A stretch of DNA of 64,000 bases from Bactericera cockerelli (GCA_024516035.1 CM044965.1:4695062-4759061), one strand, 5' to 3'; counted from the stretch's first letter, positions 9,701 through 19,662 are shown. Notes: generated by a model from the letters alone, not told the origin. Made by a program: numbers and translations.

Positions 9701-9895
9701 GAACGTGGAAGAGTTTGCCACAGGCAATAACCCCGCCCTTTAGGTAGGACGAACATTAGCTTCATTCTCTTTTTTGTTCTTGTTTCTTTGTTTGATCTAA
9801 TTATTTTTTCTTTATAATTTCATTTAATTTTTCTGTATGTATTTTATTTTTGCATGTCGTACCTAATAAAGCATACTATGTATAATAATAATAAC
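9701..9895 (+). mobile_element. Family B hairpin-headed short element, third copy in the cluster
   Basis: AACGTGGAAGAGTTTGCCAC and AGGCAATAACCCCGCCCTTT, then a T-rich body with polyadenylation-like AATAAAG and a TAATAATAATAA tail. The first few bases of the head are lost. Same orientation as the previous copy. Confidence 0.8.
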
Positions 9896-9899
9896 GTGT

Positions 9900-10189
9900 T
9901 TTCTTCTCTCCTGTCAGTCGTATTTGAGTGGAAAATTTCAGCAAGCCTGCCTGAACTGTCTCGGCACTGTTGCGAGAGCTCTCTGATAAGAAAAGTGACG
10001 CCTGTGTTCGCCCGATGATCGAAGCAGTAGATTAGAAAATGCGGGAAGAATTTTCCTTTTATAACTAACACCTATACTGTTGAGGTGTATAAAGAAGTGC
10101 TATATTAAACTGTTAGCGTAATGGGACTTCCTGTCTCGAGCCGACAGTCTAAATAAAGCACTACTATACTATACGAGTACTCTGTAAAA
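9900..10189. other. Unassigned
   Basis: Moderate GC with no recognised coding or repeat family. Confidence 0.3.
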
Positions 10190-10225
10190 ACTTCCGATTG
10201 CTAATACTAGTAATTTATCGGAAGT
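10190..10225. repeat. Dispersed palindromic motif (ACTTCCG...CGGAAGT), copy 1
   Basis: ACTTCCGATT...TATCGGAAGT inverted repeat around CTAATACTAG. Related copies are at 41404-41438, 51487-51522 and 52652-52687. Confidence 0.6.
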
Positions 10226-10362
10226 AAAACAGTTAAGATGGCACGTTGAATAAGATTTATCATATTCTTAGAAACTTTTATCATTTAGATTAGGAAAAGA
10301 ACCTTTGTAAAAATCCAAAATTGTGAATAGATAAATGAAATTTAAAACAATAAAATATATAC

Positions 10363-10393
10363 ATATTTGTGTTAATCACTTTCGTGATATCAC
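10363..10393 (-). repeat. Family D SINE tail scrap
   Basis: The reverse of GTGATATCACGAAAGTGATT, without head. It forms an inverted pair with the tail of the copy ending at 10785. Confidence 0.65.
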
Positions 10394-10640
10394 GTGTTTA
10401 CAATACAGTTTACAAGAACCGAGAGCCACCTCAAATTTCCCCTCTTTGGTATCCTTACTTGAAACCCTATCACAAACCTTGAGATCACTGCACTTTTTTG
10501 GTCTGCGAATGTTGAGTTAGGCGCCCCGAGAAAGATATGGGACCCAAAAAGCCCAAATCTGGTTTTCATACGATCCAAACTCCGTTGCGGTTCTCGTAAT
10601 ACTGATATCAAATGACACCCGGAACATGAGAGAGAGAACA

Positions 10641-10785
10641 GACTTCAGTAGCTTCATCATCGATAAGGCGGCGGACTTGTTACCTGGAGCTCGGTGGTTC
10701 AAGTCCCGGTTTCAGCGTGATTCAGTAAAGCGAGTTAGAGTAATTGTGATATCACGAAAGTGATTAACACAAATATGATAACTTA
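10641..10785 (+). mobile_element. Family D SINE, plus strand
   Basis: Head GACTTCAGTAGCTTCATCAT, B box GGTTCAAGTCC, CAGTAAAGCGAGTTAGAG, then GTGATATCAC GAAAGTGATT AACACAAATATG. Confidence 0.8.
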
Positions 10786-11347
10786 ATAGAGAGAGACAAA
10801 GAGGAAGACAATGATGCTTCTGGAAATATAGTACCTGCCTATGTAAAATGTACCTCTTAAAAAAAACGCCGATAAATTATGAGTTATATTTTTAGGAGAT
10901 AAATTTTTTCATCTTCAATTATTTTTAGATAATTTATAATTAATTACTGATAATTTAGAGATCCCTCACATTAATATTCGAATAAGGCAACAACAAAAAA
11001 AAAAAAATCTTTAGAAAAAGTAGAAGGGGTTAACCGATGTTTCTGAAGAATTTAGATATCTAATTTCTGGAACGAAATCAACTTAAATTCGAGAATTGAA
11101 ATGCAAGCTATGTAGGCATATCTTGCTGCCTACTTTTTCTTTATAAAGTACTATAGAGTATGACAATCTTCTGGTCTACTTGTTATAACAGAGTTCGCCA
11201 TACCCAATGCGCTTCTTTACCAGCTCCTTCTAACCTTTTAACTTTATTTTAATTTTTGACTATTGTTATTTATACCCACTGGGTTTTTACAACAAATAAA
11301 AGCTTCACTTTACTTTACTTTAACCTCTTCCCCCTTCTTGTTCCCAG
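10786..11347. other. Intron upstream of the BTB exon
   Basis: AT-rich with no repeat family recognised. The last 30 bases are a pyrimidine tract (CCTCTTCCCCCTTCTTGTTC) ending in CCCAG, a strong splice acceptor at 11346-11347. Confidence 0.6.
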
Positions 11348-12275
11348 ATGCTGCTCAGTCAAGACTTCGAGAAGCACCCCATCCTGATTCTGAAGGACGT
11401 CAAGTTCGCGCAGCTCAAGTCCATGCTGGACTACATGTACCGCGGCGAGGTCAACATCTCCCAGGACCAGCTGGGAACTTTTCTCAAGGCCGCCGAAAGC
11501 CTGCAGATCAAAGGGCTCACCGACAGCGGTGGCGGTTCCAACGCGAACAACAACAGCACCGCGGGCGAGGAGGAGTACAACGCTGCGCGGCATCGGAAGC
11601 ATATGGCGCTCATGCACGCCGCCCAGCAGAGGGCACACTCCCCCAGCCGAGAGCAGCAGAGCCACCACCAGCGCTGGATGAACAACGGAGGCTCCATGCA
11701 CGAGATGATGCGCGACGGAAGCATTTCTCCTTCCCCGCGCAAGAGGAAGCGCATGCGTCGCCCCTCCCTTGGCCACGCCCCCATGCATAACGGACACGAA
11801 GACGCGCAGCCCCTGCCCCTGCAGCCGCTCATCCAGCAGGCCCAGGCCACGAATAACAACGTGCTCGCCCAGTCCCTCGCCGCGCCGCCTCTGACGCAGC
11901 CGCCCAAGTGCGTTTCGCCGCCGCGGCCCGCCACGCCTCCTGTGCACGAGAACCACAGGGAGGAGTCCACGCCCTCCCCCTCCCCCCAGCCCATGCTCGA
12001 ACACAACAACAATGTGAACAGCATCAAACACGAGAAGATAGTCTCCTCCCCGGACATCAAAGACAATGGCGTCGCCCACAACAACAACAACAACCATGAG
12101 GGCGGAGTCTCGGATGAGGAGGGAGGAAGTGACACGGAAGAGCGGAGTGGAGGGGGAATGAAGAAGGAAGATGCGGATAGGGAGGAGGAGCCTAACGAGG
12201 ATATGGAGGAGGAGCTAGAAGAGGAAGAGGAGGAGTCGCGGTCCGCGCATGCTCAGGGAGCCACCATGGCCAACG
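11348..12275 (+). CDS. BTB/POZ transcription factor, internal exon (end of BTB domain, NLS, acidic tail)
   Basis: This 928-nt exon is open throughout in the frame starting at its first base. It is flanked by a pyrimidine-rich acceptor (...CCCAG) and a consensus donor (CAACG|GTGAGT), and leaves one base over (phase 1). Residues 1-58 or so are the C-terminal half of a BTB domain: HPILILKDV, LDYMYRGEVNISQDQL, FLKAAESLQIKGL, as in arthropod ttk/lola/bab/fru-type BTB-zinc-finger regulators. The domain dimerises and recruits chromatin factors in the nucleus. Then come a Gly/Asn/Ser linker, a basic cluster PRKRKRMRRPSL near residue 140 that is a likely nuclear localisation signal, Pro-rich segments, an Asn run, and a very acidic tail (EEELEEEEEESR). 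The exon is strikingly GC-rich against AT-rich flanks. The first ATG is probably internal, since the N-terminal BTB half must lie on an upstream exon outside the window. I cannot tell which family member it is. Confidence 0.9.
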
Positions 12276-12399
12276 GTGAGTCACTGCTTGTTTCTGTTCC
12301 CTCTTTTTTGTTTTTTTATTTTTATTTTGGGTTTAACGTCACTTTTAACTGTACATGGTCTTATCCACACCACTTATACACACAAAGTAAAAGTAGTGT

Positions 12400-12590
12400 A
12401 ATGGAGGGTCTAAGGTTTAACCCTCCATTCGTTGAAGACTCACAAACAGGCCGGGACTAGCCAGAATCACGAGAGCTTAGATTTGAATGGTCCAGCAAGG
12501 TTTGGACTTTGATAGTCCTATTCTCGCCGGACGTTGCTTAACTCTAGTGACAGAACGAGAACTGGTGTATTGCATTCGTCTGAGCTGTAG
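12400..12590 (-). mobile_element. Family F (5S rRNA-derived) SINE in intron
   Basis: The minus strand reads ACCAGTTCTCGTTCTGTCAC, AGAGTTAAGCAACGTCCGGC, and further on GAATGGAGGGTTAAACC. The first two correspond to the ACATCGGTTCTCGTCCGATCACC and AAGTTAAGCAACGTC parts of 5S rRNA. The last is the shared body of family F. Confidence 0.7.
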
Positions 12591-12932
12591 AAAACGATAA
12601 CAATAATACGCCTTCCAGCAGTTATCAGTATAAACCATAAAGATTTGTTTCCCAATTCACTTTTCTTATTTCCCGATATTAGATGTATTCAAATAATAAA
12701 TCTCGAGAAAAAAATCTCATTTCAAATAATAAATCTCACTTTGAATAATGATCCTCAGTACGCACATTGATTCTACTTTCTTCGCATTCGACACAACACA
12801 TCATCTGTAATCATCTTATCTAAATTACTCGGCGGTGTGTGTGGAAATTTTTTCCTCCATAAATCATTGCTTTGTTTTTCCAGCTCTCATCATTCATACT
12901 CGTTTTGCCAACGATATGAGGGTGAGACAGGA

Positions 12933-13142
12933 GTTGTGTCAAGTGGTTAACGCGCTTGTCTGGTGATCCAGCTAGCATAGGGATCCGTTGGTTCGAATCC
13001 CACGCAGTGCATGAATTTTTCCTCACTAATTTGAGTTTGTGACCACGTAATAATAAGACTCTGAGGGTTAGGTGGTAGAAAATGGTTTGAGCATTGACCT
13101 CGTCTGGTGGTTACCTTCCACTAAAGAGTGTTATTATTATTA
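12933..13142 (+). mobile_element. Family A SINE in intron
   Basis: GTCAAGTGGTTAACGCGC, B box GGTTCGAATCC, body ACTCTGAGGGTTAGGTGGTA, and tail TTATTATTAT. The first few acceptor bases are lost. Confidence 0.85.
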
Positions 13143-13299
13143 TGTAATTTTTTTTAGTATTTTGATAAGTGTTACCATTTCATGTTTCTGTTGTTTGTGT
13201 TCTTACATAGGGTTATTCCCGTTCAATAAATATACTTATTCTTCCTATCAAGCTTTTCTTAGTACTTTTTACTTATTTCCTCATTTTTTTCTTTTCCAG

Positions 13300-13362
13300 C
13301 ACACTGGCTCATGGCGTCCGAAGCATCGCTACCAAACTCCGATAGTTTCCAGGACAGCAAAG
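13300..13362 (+). CDS. BTB gene, 63-nt internal exon (phase 1 to phase 1)
   Basis: The acceptor TTTTCTTTTCCAG precedes it and the donor AAAG|GTAAGA follows it. Joined to the single base left by the previous exon, it reads AHWLMASEASLPNSDSFQDS K, with no stop, and again leaves one base. It is GC-richer than its surroundings. A 63-nt symmetric exon can be skipped without shifting frame, so it could be a cassette exon. Evidence for this exon is splice sites, compatible phase and composition. I do not recognise the peptide as a named domain. Confidence 0.72.
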
Positions 13363-13961
13363 GTAAGATCTCGCCATCCTTTACTCTCTATACTAACCCT
13401 AGCTTAGCCCTACCCGCCCCCACCACACCAATGTGTGCTTAATTTGGAGAGGAAACCTTTTTTGTGTGTGGGGGGAGGGAGTACCAATAATTGACCTCGC
13501 TGGGAAAGATGTGAAAATTGCGATGGAAATATTCTTACCGATTGCACTTTTTTAAGTTTTTTTTTTAATGATCTGAGCGCACAGCAATGCGCCAGGCCAA
13601 GTTCCAGCAAGCACGGCAGTGTATCTTTACACGAACCGATTCACCCGGTTTTTCACATCCTCATATCTTCGGTTCAATTGATCATAGAGATATGAAATTT
13701 GGAACAAAGATTGTCCTAATAGGTATTTATTTACAGAGGAGACTTAACAATCAGAGTCCCTTGTCCTAATAAGAGTTCAACTCTTCTTCTCTTCGTATAC
13801 AAGGTACACAGTGATGTAAAATTCTTTCGATTGTTCTCACAGCATAAATTTAATCTCTCGTACTCTCCTAGACTTCCGTAGGAAGAGAAATTTTTCATCT
13901 GCATTCTGAAGATTTGCTTTCTAAAAAAACTGGAGAGAAAAAAAAAAAACACCATGACTAC
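13363..13961. other. Intronic sequence, no further exon recognised
   Basis: Starts with the GTAAGA donor. T-rich and C-rich patches and no convincing open frame with splice sites. Confidence 0.45.
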
Positions 13962-14125
13962 TAACTATCTCAGCAACTTCATATACTATTGCAGCAACTT
14001 CATACAATCTCTTAGGAAATTCATACATTGTCTCAGCAACTTCGTATACTCTCTCAGCAACTTCTTATACTCTCTCAGCAACTTCACATACAATCTCTCA
14101 GCAACTTAATATTCTAATTCACGAG
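13962..14125. repeat. Irregular tandem repeat CTCTCAGCAACTTCATATA
   Basis: Variants of CTCAGCAACTTCATATACT occur about seven times with 20-25 bp spacing, imperfect in length. Confidence 0.75.
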
Positions 14126-14404
14126 TATCTCAGCAACTCTATCTACATTCCCGTAGTTGTACTGTGAGTGTAGTACTGTAGTATCATCTTCCCACATTGA
14201 GGGGGCATTGTTATCTCAGCGGTAGAATGGTCACGTGGGAGGTGTATTGGTAAAACGTTGACCTGGCAACTCTGTGGAACGTTTCTTTTTTCTTCATGCA
14301 GCTCTGGATCAGATCATCTATTTCAGGTTTTAACGGACCATCCGAACAATCGAAGATTTCATTGAAGAACACAACACTTTCTATATCTTACCGATTACGG
14401 TTGA

Positions 14405-14542
14405 AAGTAAGATCATCATCATAGGGTGGCGTCATCGTGAATGATGGTAGCCGGACAGTAGAGGAATGACTCAGCACTTGTACCACTGTCTTTACAAGGA
14501 GGCTAATAATTCACAACAAAAGGACCACCAAAACCAAGCCAA
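14405..14542 (+). repeat. Dispersed repeat, left part
   Basis: ATCATCATAGGGTGGC, GTAGCCGGACAGTAGAGGAA, TGACTCAGCAC and CTTTACAAGGAGGCTAATAA. The same order appears on the minus strand at 54000-54178. It leads directly into the 38-bp minisatellite. Confidence 0.65.
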
Positions 14543-14807
14543 TGCTGGTCTACTCCCTGTTTATAGTCCCCCAGCCAGACTGCTGGTCTACTCCCTGTTT
14601 ATAGTCCCCCAGCCAGACTGCTGGTCTACTCCCTGTTTATAGTCCCCCAGCCAGACTGCTGGTCTACTCCCTGTTTATAGTCCCCCAGCCAGACTGCTGG
14701 TCTACTTCCTGTTTATAGTCCCCCAGCCAGACTGCTGGTCTACTCCCTGTTTATAGTCCCCCAGCCAGACTGCTGGTCTACTCCCTGTTTATAGTCCCCC
14801 AGCCAGA
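14543..14807. repeat. Minisatellite, 38-bp unit, seven copies
   Basis: Unit TGCTGGTCTACTCCCTGTTT + ATAGTCCCCCAGCCAGAC. Copies are almost identical, with one CTTCCTG variant. Single copies of the same unit occur near 17775-17815, 19787-19836 and 54000-54045, so the array grew from one end of a dispersed element. Confidence 0.92.
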
Positions 14808-14989
14808 TAGTAAGATAGTATGGAGGAAATACTTTTTAATACTTGTTGTACTCACTATTCACACGCTGCGCTGTACGACCATCGAAATAATTGGTATAAA
14901 ATGAAATTTTTAATTGATTTGATGGAATAACTTCAAAAGTAATTCGAATTGAGCCATATTTCAGCCAAAAATAATTTGAACTGAGCCAA

Positions 14990-15242
14990 TTAAGATTCGA
15001 ATCTGACTAGCCCCTTCTGATTGGTCTAAACCCAATGTAACAGTTACACCCTGTATTGTAAAGAAATCGGCCCGGACCATTTCCTTGTCTCTCACACTGA
15101 GACTCGAATCTGCCTGCCCTCTTCTCATTGGTCTAAACCCAATGTAACAGTTACACCCTGTATTGGAAAGAAATCTACCTGGACCATTTCCTTGTCTCTC
15201 ACACCGAGACTCGGAATCTGCCTGCCCTCTTCTGATTGGTTC
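14990..15242. repeat. Tandem repeat, about 107-bp unit, 2.3 copies
   Basis: TTGGTCTAAACCCAATGTAA and CAGTTACACCCTGTATTG recur at a 107-bp step, with ACCATTTCCTTGTCTCTCAC between. The third copy stops at CTTCTGATTGGTTC. Confidence 0.85.
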
Positions 15243-15267
15243 CCGGCCAGATCACTTCTGCGAGTGT

Positions 15268-15547
15268 CTCTATCTCTCGACTTTCACTTTGTGTGTAACT
15301 GCTGTGGAGTTTTTTTTTTGTACTTTCTTGCAAGTCATGTTTTCTTTTTTCGCCACATAATAAACACCAGATGGGTTTGATTTACAGACCTAGGGAGGGT
15401 AGTCGTGCTGCAGAAACGCCAAGTTCAACACATATACACTACTTTTACTTTGTGTGTATAAGTGGTGTGGAGTGTTTTCTCTCTCGACATTAGAGGATAC
15501 TTCCTTGCTAGCCATGTCTTGTTTTTTCGCCACATAATAAACACCAG
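15268..15547. repeat. Direct repeat, about 178-bp step, two diverged copies
   Basis: Both end TTTTTTCGCCACATAATAAA CACCAG (15353-15369 and 15531-15547) and share ACTTTGTGTGTA upstream. Class unknown. Confidence 0.6.
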
Positions 15548-15549
15548 TT

Positions 15550-15940
15550 AGAACTTCTCCATATTTTTTTTATGAACTCAACCCTGAGAGATCTCGAATC
15601 ACACGGGCGACACATGCACACAGATTGCACAGGTGACGTGTCCTCGATATGTATAGGAGTGGATTTGTTTTTCCATTATTATCTTGGAGAAAATTGCATA
15701 ATTTATGTCACTCCATTACACTCGTTATGATACGGAGTGGTTTCAGTGAGTGCCTCGCTTATCAGGGGTGCCCAATCCTTTCAGAAGAAGATAATAATAA
15801 CACTTATGCCGTCGTCAGTAAATGTGACAAGAGACTGTCTGGCGTTATCTAGTCCGCTACAGTGGCGCTAATACATAGCCGATAAGACGACTCATGTGTA
15901 TGTATATCAGAAGCAGAAACCCCTGTGGGTAGGAGGGATA
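15550..15940. other. Unassigned
   Basis: Mixed composition. The 67-codon plus-strand frame at 15649-15852 has no recognised motif. Confidence 0.3.
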
Positions 15941-16101
15941 CACATCAAGGCACCTCTATATAACCCCCCCCCCCCCCTCCCTTTCTCTCTGGGGATAGCT
16001 ATACATATCAGAAGGCACCTCTGTATAACCCCCCCCCCCCCCCCCCCTCTCTCTGGGGATAGCTACATATCAGGAGCCACCTCTCCATACCCCCCCCCCT
16101 A
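15941..16101. repeat. C-rich tandem repeat, about 66-bp unit, 2-3 copies
   Basis: GGCACCTCTATATAACCCCC, poly-C runs of 9-19 and CTCTCTGGGGATAGCTA recur. The long C tracts are prone to length error. Confidence 0.75.
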
Positions 16102-16212
16102 CAGTTCAGGCATTACATCAAGGAGTATTTCTTATCTGCAATGTATTTTGTACGTTTTAATTTCTCAACAAATACACACATCGATATCATAATGCTCCAA
16201 GTTTTTATACAG

Positions 16213-16265
16213 GGTTCTCCGACTCCGACTGCGGAGATGACAGATACCAAGTGTCGAACCTGGAT
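16213..16265 (+). CDS. Candidate further BTB-gene exon (weak)
   Basis: TTTTTATACAG precedes it and GTATGAG follows. With the one base left from the 13300-13362 exon it reads GFSDSDCGDDRYQVSNLD with no stop, and the exon ends on a codon boundary. The first 35 bases are GC-rich against AT-rich flanks. Against it, the last third overlaps a family P-like terminal repeat (ACCAAG.GTCGAACCTGGAT also occurs reversed near 26463), so the 3' end may be transposon-derived or the match may be chance. Confidence 0.25.
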
Positions 16266-16331
16266 GTATGAGAACTATTATATCCAGGTTTCTCTTTTAA
16301 AGAGGTTCTTTTCTTTCAGGATCGACTATAC
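16250..16331 (+). mobile_element. Family P MITE fragment
   Basis: GTCGAACCTGGATGTATGAG, ATCCAGGTTTCTCTTTTAAA and a closing GGATCGACTATA. Closest to the copy near 26348-26475 in inverse orientation. Confidence 0.55.
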
Positions 16332-16344
16332 AATAATTATAATA

Positions 16345-16500
16345 CATAATACTCTTTAGTAGAAGGTAACCACCAGGCGAGGTTAACGCTTAAAGCATTT
16401 TCTGCCACCTAACCCTCAGAGTCTTATTATTAGGTGGTCACAAACTCAAATAAATCAGGAAAAATTCACACATTGAGTGAAATTTGATCCAAGGGATCCC
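16345..16500 (-). mobile_element. Family A SINE, diverged, minus strand
   Basis: ACTCTTTAGTAGAAGGTAAC, CCACCTAACCCTCAGAGTCT, then a decayed B box. The head is truncated near 16500. Confidence 0.75.
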
Positions 16501-16654
16501 TTCTCTACTTTGTGATATGAGGATTCGTGCATAGTTTTGCGAAACACCAAGAAAACCCTACGAGCGTACCTACCATACTCTTGGCCTAATGGGACCACTA
16601 GCATGCGCTGACAGTCCATAATTCTAAACACTCTAAATACAACCGATGTATACC

Positions 16655-16745
16655 GAATTAAGGCCCGGAACCATGTACTGCAATGCCTCATTGTGTAGAG
16701 TAGGGTGGGGGAAAAATGAATATAGGGTCAAGCCTTGGGCTGGAG
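16655..16745 (+). repeat. Family G dispersed repeat
   Basis: GGCCCGGAACCATGTACTGC, AATGCCTCATTGTGTAGAGT and AGGGTGGGGGAAAAATGAAT. It is shared with 53694-53795 (inside a family C SINE) and, in part, with 27380-27430. No tRNA boxes or terminal repeats seen. Confidence 0.6.
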
Positions 16746-16749
16746 CGCG

Positions 16750-17131
16750 GGTGGAGTCTGAATTCTTACTCAAGTTATTGCGTAGCATCGGTGTTCGCTA
16801 TCTTACACAGTACGCAATCCGAGACCTAGCGCCACAGAGGTATTACAAAAACGTCTATCAATTCCGCCCTAAATAGGACTCACTACTGGTAGTGCAAGTA
16901 CACCTAGAATTTTAACTGTACTGTAATGTGTAATAAATGATTTGTATACGCAGATAAAGCACTTACTAGCTGATGAAAGCTGCTAGACTGATATTTTCAC
17001 CCACACACACATGTCATTCCGATCGAGTTTGAAAAGGTCTCGCCACTCTTACGTAGGATTGTGAAAGTGGAGATCGCTCACATTGTTCACCCAATATCTT
17101 GAATATTCTACTTCTTGGTTCTTGGTAGTCT
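16750..17131. other. Unassigned
   Basis: No recognised coding or repeat family. Confidence 0.3.
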
Positions 17132-17408
17132 GTCCTGGGAGCTCAGTGGTAAAGGCGGCACTCTGTGAATCCAGAGGTTGACGGTTTGAAACCCAGCCGG
17201 GGCATGACAAGTTATCCTCCCATTTGGGATTTTTACCACATAATAATATGTCTTGGGCTTACTGCTGGAATAATGGGACTTAATAGTCCTAATCGGGCAG
17301 TATGTTTACTGCTGGAGTAAAGGGACTTTTCAGTCTTACCTCGGCAGTATAAACAAGGTATATTCTATTCTATTCTATAAATAAGGCGATAAGTGTTATT
17401 ATTATAAG
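17132..17408 (+). mobile_element. Family C SINE with duplicated hairpin tail
   Basis: Head GTCCTGGGAGCTCAGTGGTA, B-box region decayed (GGTTTGAAACC), closing AGCCGGGGC, then body CATAATAATATGTCTTGGGC. The usual tail TACTGCTGGAATAATGGGAC is followed by a second, diverged tail (TTACTGCTGGAGTAAAGGGA) with a TATTCTATTCTATTC pentanucleotide run. The SINE tail then resumes (AAATAAGGCG, TTATTATTA). Either a related LINE tail was inserted or recombination joined two tails. Confidence 0.75.
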
Positions 17409-17639
17409 TGCATTATCGTAGTATACATTGTATGCATTTATAACCGTCTTGGTGACTTGGGAAAGTTGTGTTGTGCATGCCATGAATCAATATGAGGCTG
17501 ACAGTGCCAAAACAGCCTTCACGAAGTTGCCAGATTAGTAACCGAATACTTTGTAATACTGATACAATGATTACATAGCACGGTTACTACGTACAGGTTA
17601 CATTGGGGTTACATTTGAGTGTCCAAAGTACAGGACATT

Positions 17640-17815
17640 TATGGAATACTAATCTTTTTAGTCTAAGTTAACCACCTGGCGAAGATGTTTGAAGATATTT
17701 CTACCACCTGATCTTTTGAGTGTAAAATGTAACTATATGGTCACATTAGGCTCTCCAAACTATAATCCTCTGGTGAGACACTGGTCTTCTCCCTGTTTAA
17801 CGTCCCCCAGCCAGA
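17640..17815 (-). repeat. Decayed family A SINE scrap plus 38-bp repeat unit
   Basis: AAGTTAACCACCTGGCGAAG and CTACCACCTGATC recall the family A body (minus). 17775-17815 contains CTTCTCCCTGTTTAACGTCC CCCAGCCAGAC, a single unit of the dispersed 14.5-kb minisatellite. Confidence 0.4.
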
Positions 17816-17819
17816 CCCA

Positions 17820-18529
17820 AGGATGTGTCAACAGGTCTAGTGGTTTGTCCATCTGATTTGCCGCGGGTCCTCGCTTTCCAAAGACAGGACTCTCGACCCT
17901 GTACGTATTTTTTCTTATCTATCTATGTAGGTATGAGGCGAGTGATATATTCGTCAGTTATCATCATGTATGTTGGAAGTTGAGTTACCTTATCCATATC
18001 TTACGCTTATGTGTGTTCTCATTAGAAATATCATTGCCTGGTTCGCTCGCGAGCAGTGCTCCGTTAGCGCATATTTTTTCGCCCGTTCTCGATCGGATCG
18101 TATTGTAGTGGATCAGCTTCTTCTAGCTGATCAGCTATTTTATCCAATGTCAATGGATCTATGTCATTGATTAGTCGGATCTGGATCCATGTCATGGATT
18201 TGTCGGATCTTGTTTTTATCGGATCACGCTCAATTTTTGGGACTCCTTGTTGCATTATGGCTTGAGAGGGGCGTCTTCTTTTGGCGTCTCTTGATATTTT
18301 CTCCGGTTATGTGCGCATTCTCCTTGGGCGTAAATCTGTGATCTTTAAGTGGGGTATTTATGAGCTCATTCAGTTTTCAGTGAAGTGTGCAATCGAAAAA
18401 ATGTAGTGTTTTCCGTCATAGTGAACCGGATTTTTTTTTTCTTCGGTGTCGTTTTGTCTACGGATTCATTCGGTATGACCTCGGGCTAATTTGAACTTGG
18501 TGTGTTTGTCACCAAGAAGTGACGAACTA
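17820..18529. other. Unassigned, GATC/GGATCC-rich patch
   Basis: 18090-18230 has many GGATC/GATC words and a 63-codon minus-strand frame with no known motif. I see no splice-site-flanked exon. Confidence 0.35.
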
Positions 18530-18680
18530 ACCTCTCTGAGAGATTCTTGCTTACGATGGCGGCGCCCCTGCTGTTCCCGGTGCTTTTTTTTGAGAGTTCT
18601 GTGACTTCCGGTTCTTGAAAGCAGGTCCGTAAGTCAGTTGAGAACCTTGAGCATACAATGTAAGTACCCAAAACTTTGTT
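18530..18680. promoter_or_regulatory. Candidate promoter-like GC patch
   Basis: An isolated GC-richer patch contains ACGATGGCGGCGCC (YY1/pho-like ATGGCGGC core) and GTGACTTCCGGTTC (ETS-like ACTTCCGG). A GGTCCGTAAGTCAG donor-like sequence follows. The ATG opens only 20 codons before a stop. These motifs are typical of housekeeping-type promoters, but chance occurrence is possible. Confidence 0.2.
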
Positions 18681-18689
18681 TCTTATGTC

Positions 18690-19078
18690 GATTTCCCTTG
18701 CTCCATAGAATGTCAACCTTGTTGATATAATGGGACTCTTTGGTAGCAATGCTTTTTACTCACAAGTGCACTTCTACTTGATGAGTTGACCTGTTTTTCA
18801 TGTTAAGTAGGTCTGCTAGGTCACATGTAATCCTTTCAAGAATACCTCTAGGATTTTCCCAGAAGAACTTTGAACAACATTTTAGATCGCTCTCGGGAAC
18901 CGAATCATCTGAATATCGATCTTCGTGTGCTTTCGGTTTCTACCGGACGAGAGACTTCGTCTGTTTTCGGTTTGAGACAAACGTCTAAAGACAATGATTT
19001 ACCGCCGTTTCTCTGTTTTTATATTTCAATTTCAAGATCACTCGCTTTTTCAGTACTGTGGCACTGTTGATACATGAC
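18690..19078. other. Unassigned
   Basis: No recognised coding or repeat. Confidence 0.3.
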
Positions 19079-19215
19079 TTTTTTTTAAAAGATGAGTATT
19101 TCACAGCCCTTTTCTTTTGTAGCCATGAAACAGGAGCTATTGTAGACGCTTGAGGTCTGTTCTGTAGCCTGCCCATCCCGTAGTATGCCTCCCCTCTGAT
19201 GGGTGAGAGGCTTAC
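19079..19215 (-). mobile_element. Family E SINE, 3' half
   Basis: Minus strand: CCCATCAGAGGGGAGGCATA, CTACGGGATGGGCAGGCTAC, TCCTGTTTCATGGCTACAAA and GTGAAATACTCATCTTTTA. Head missing. Confidence 0.75.
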
Positions 19216-19219
19216 TTGC

Positions 19220-19612
19220 AAGCCCGCGAGTACATAAAACTATTTATTACAATGCACAATTTTTTTGTGTATGTCAGTTTTTTGTGTTCCGTGTAGAACC
19301 AAAAAAGGTAAACCGCTAATTTGGTCTACAGTTCTCTAGTATTACCAGTGACTGCCATTACCTGATGGTGACTTTCACCGTTCACATCTCCGGTGGATGC
19401 TTAACCGATAACTCACCGATCAGCTGGTGAAATGTGCAACCTGCGCGCATGTGTCGACGTAGCTGTACTATGGTGTACCAGCGAAATTTTGAAATGACGT
19501 CACTGATATTGATGATGAGTAATATCAGAGGAATTTTGGACTCGGGCGAAAGAATGCATTCCTTATGGTTGAGAATTTCATTATTTAATTGAGCTCATCA
19601 TAATGTTTGTTA
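19220..19612. other. Unassigned
   Basis: Mixed composition with no recognised feature. Confidence 0.3.
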
Positions 19613-19662
19613 TGTCGTTGTCGTTGTTGTTGTTGTTGTTGTTGTTGTTGTGGTTGTTGTAG
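19613..19662. repeat. (GTT)n microsatellite
   Basis: About 16 GTT units with one GTG interruption. Confidence 0.95.

Larger units (their letters stand above)
12276..13299 (+). other. Intron 1 of the visible BTB gene
   Basis: Bounded by GTGAGT at 12276 and TTTTCTTTTCCAG ending at 13299. It contains a family F and a family A SINE. The open frame runs on into the intron for about 55 codons before a stop, as expected for read-through. Confidence 0.8.

Noticed and set aside
11263..12135. Long alternative frames over the BTB exon on both strands (175, 260 and 234 codons)
   Set aside because: The exon is GC-rich, which makes stops rare in all frames. Only the 11348 frame shows the BTB motif and fits the splice sites.
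12276..12460. Extension of the BTB frame past GTGAGT
   Set aside because: Composition changes to AT-rich immediately after a consensus donor, and the extension runs into a 5S-derived SINE.
18064..18255. 63-codon charged minus-strand frame (DPIKTRSDKSMTWIQIRL)
   Set aside because: Looks protein-like but arises from GATC-rich repeated words. No neighbours or motifs support it.
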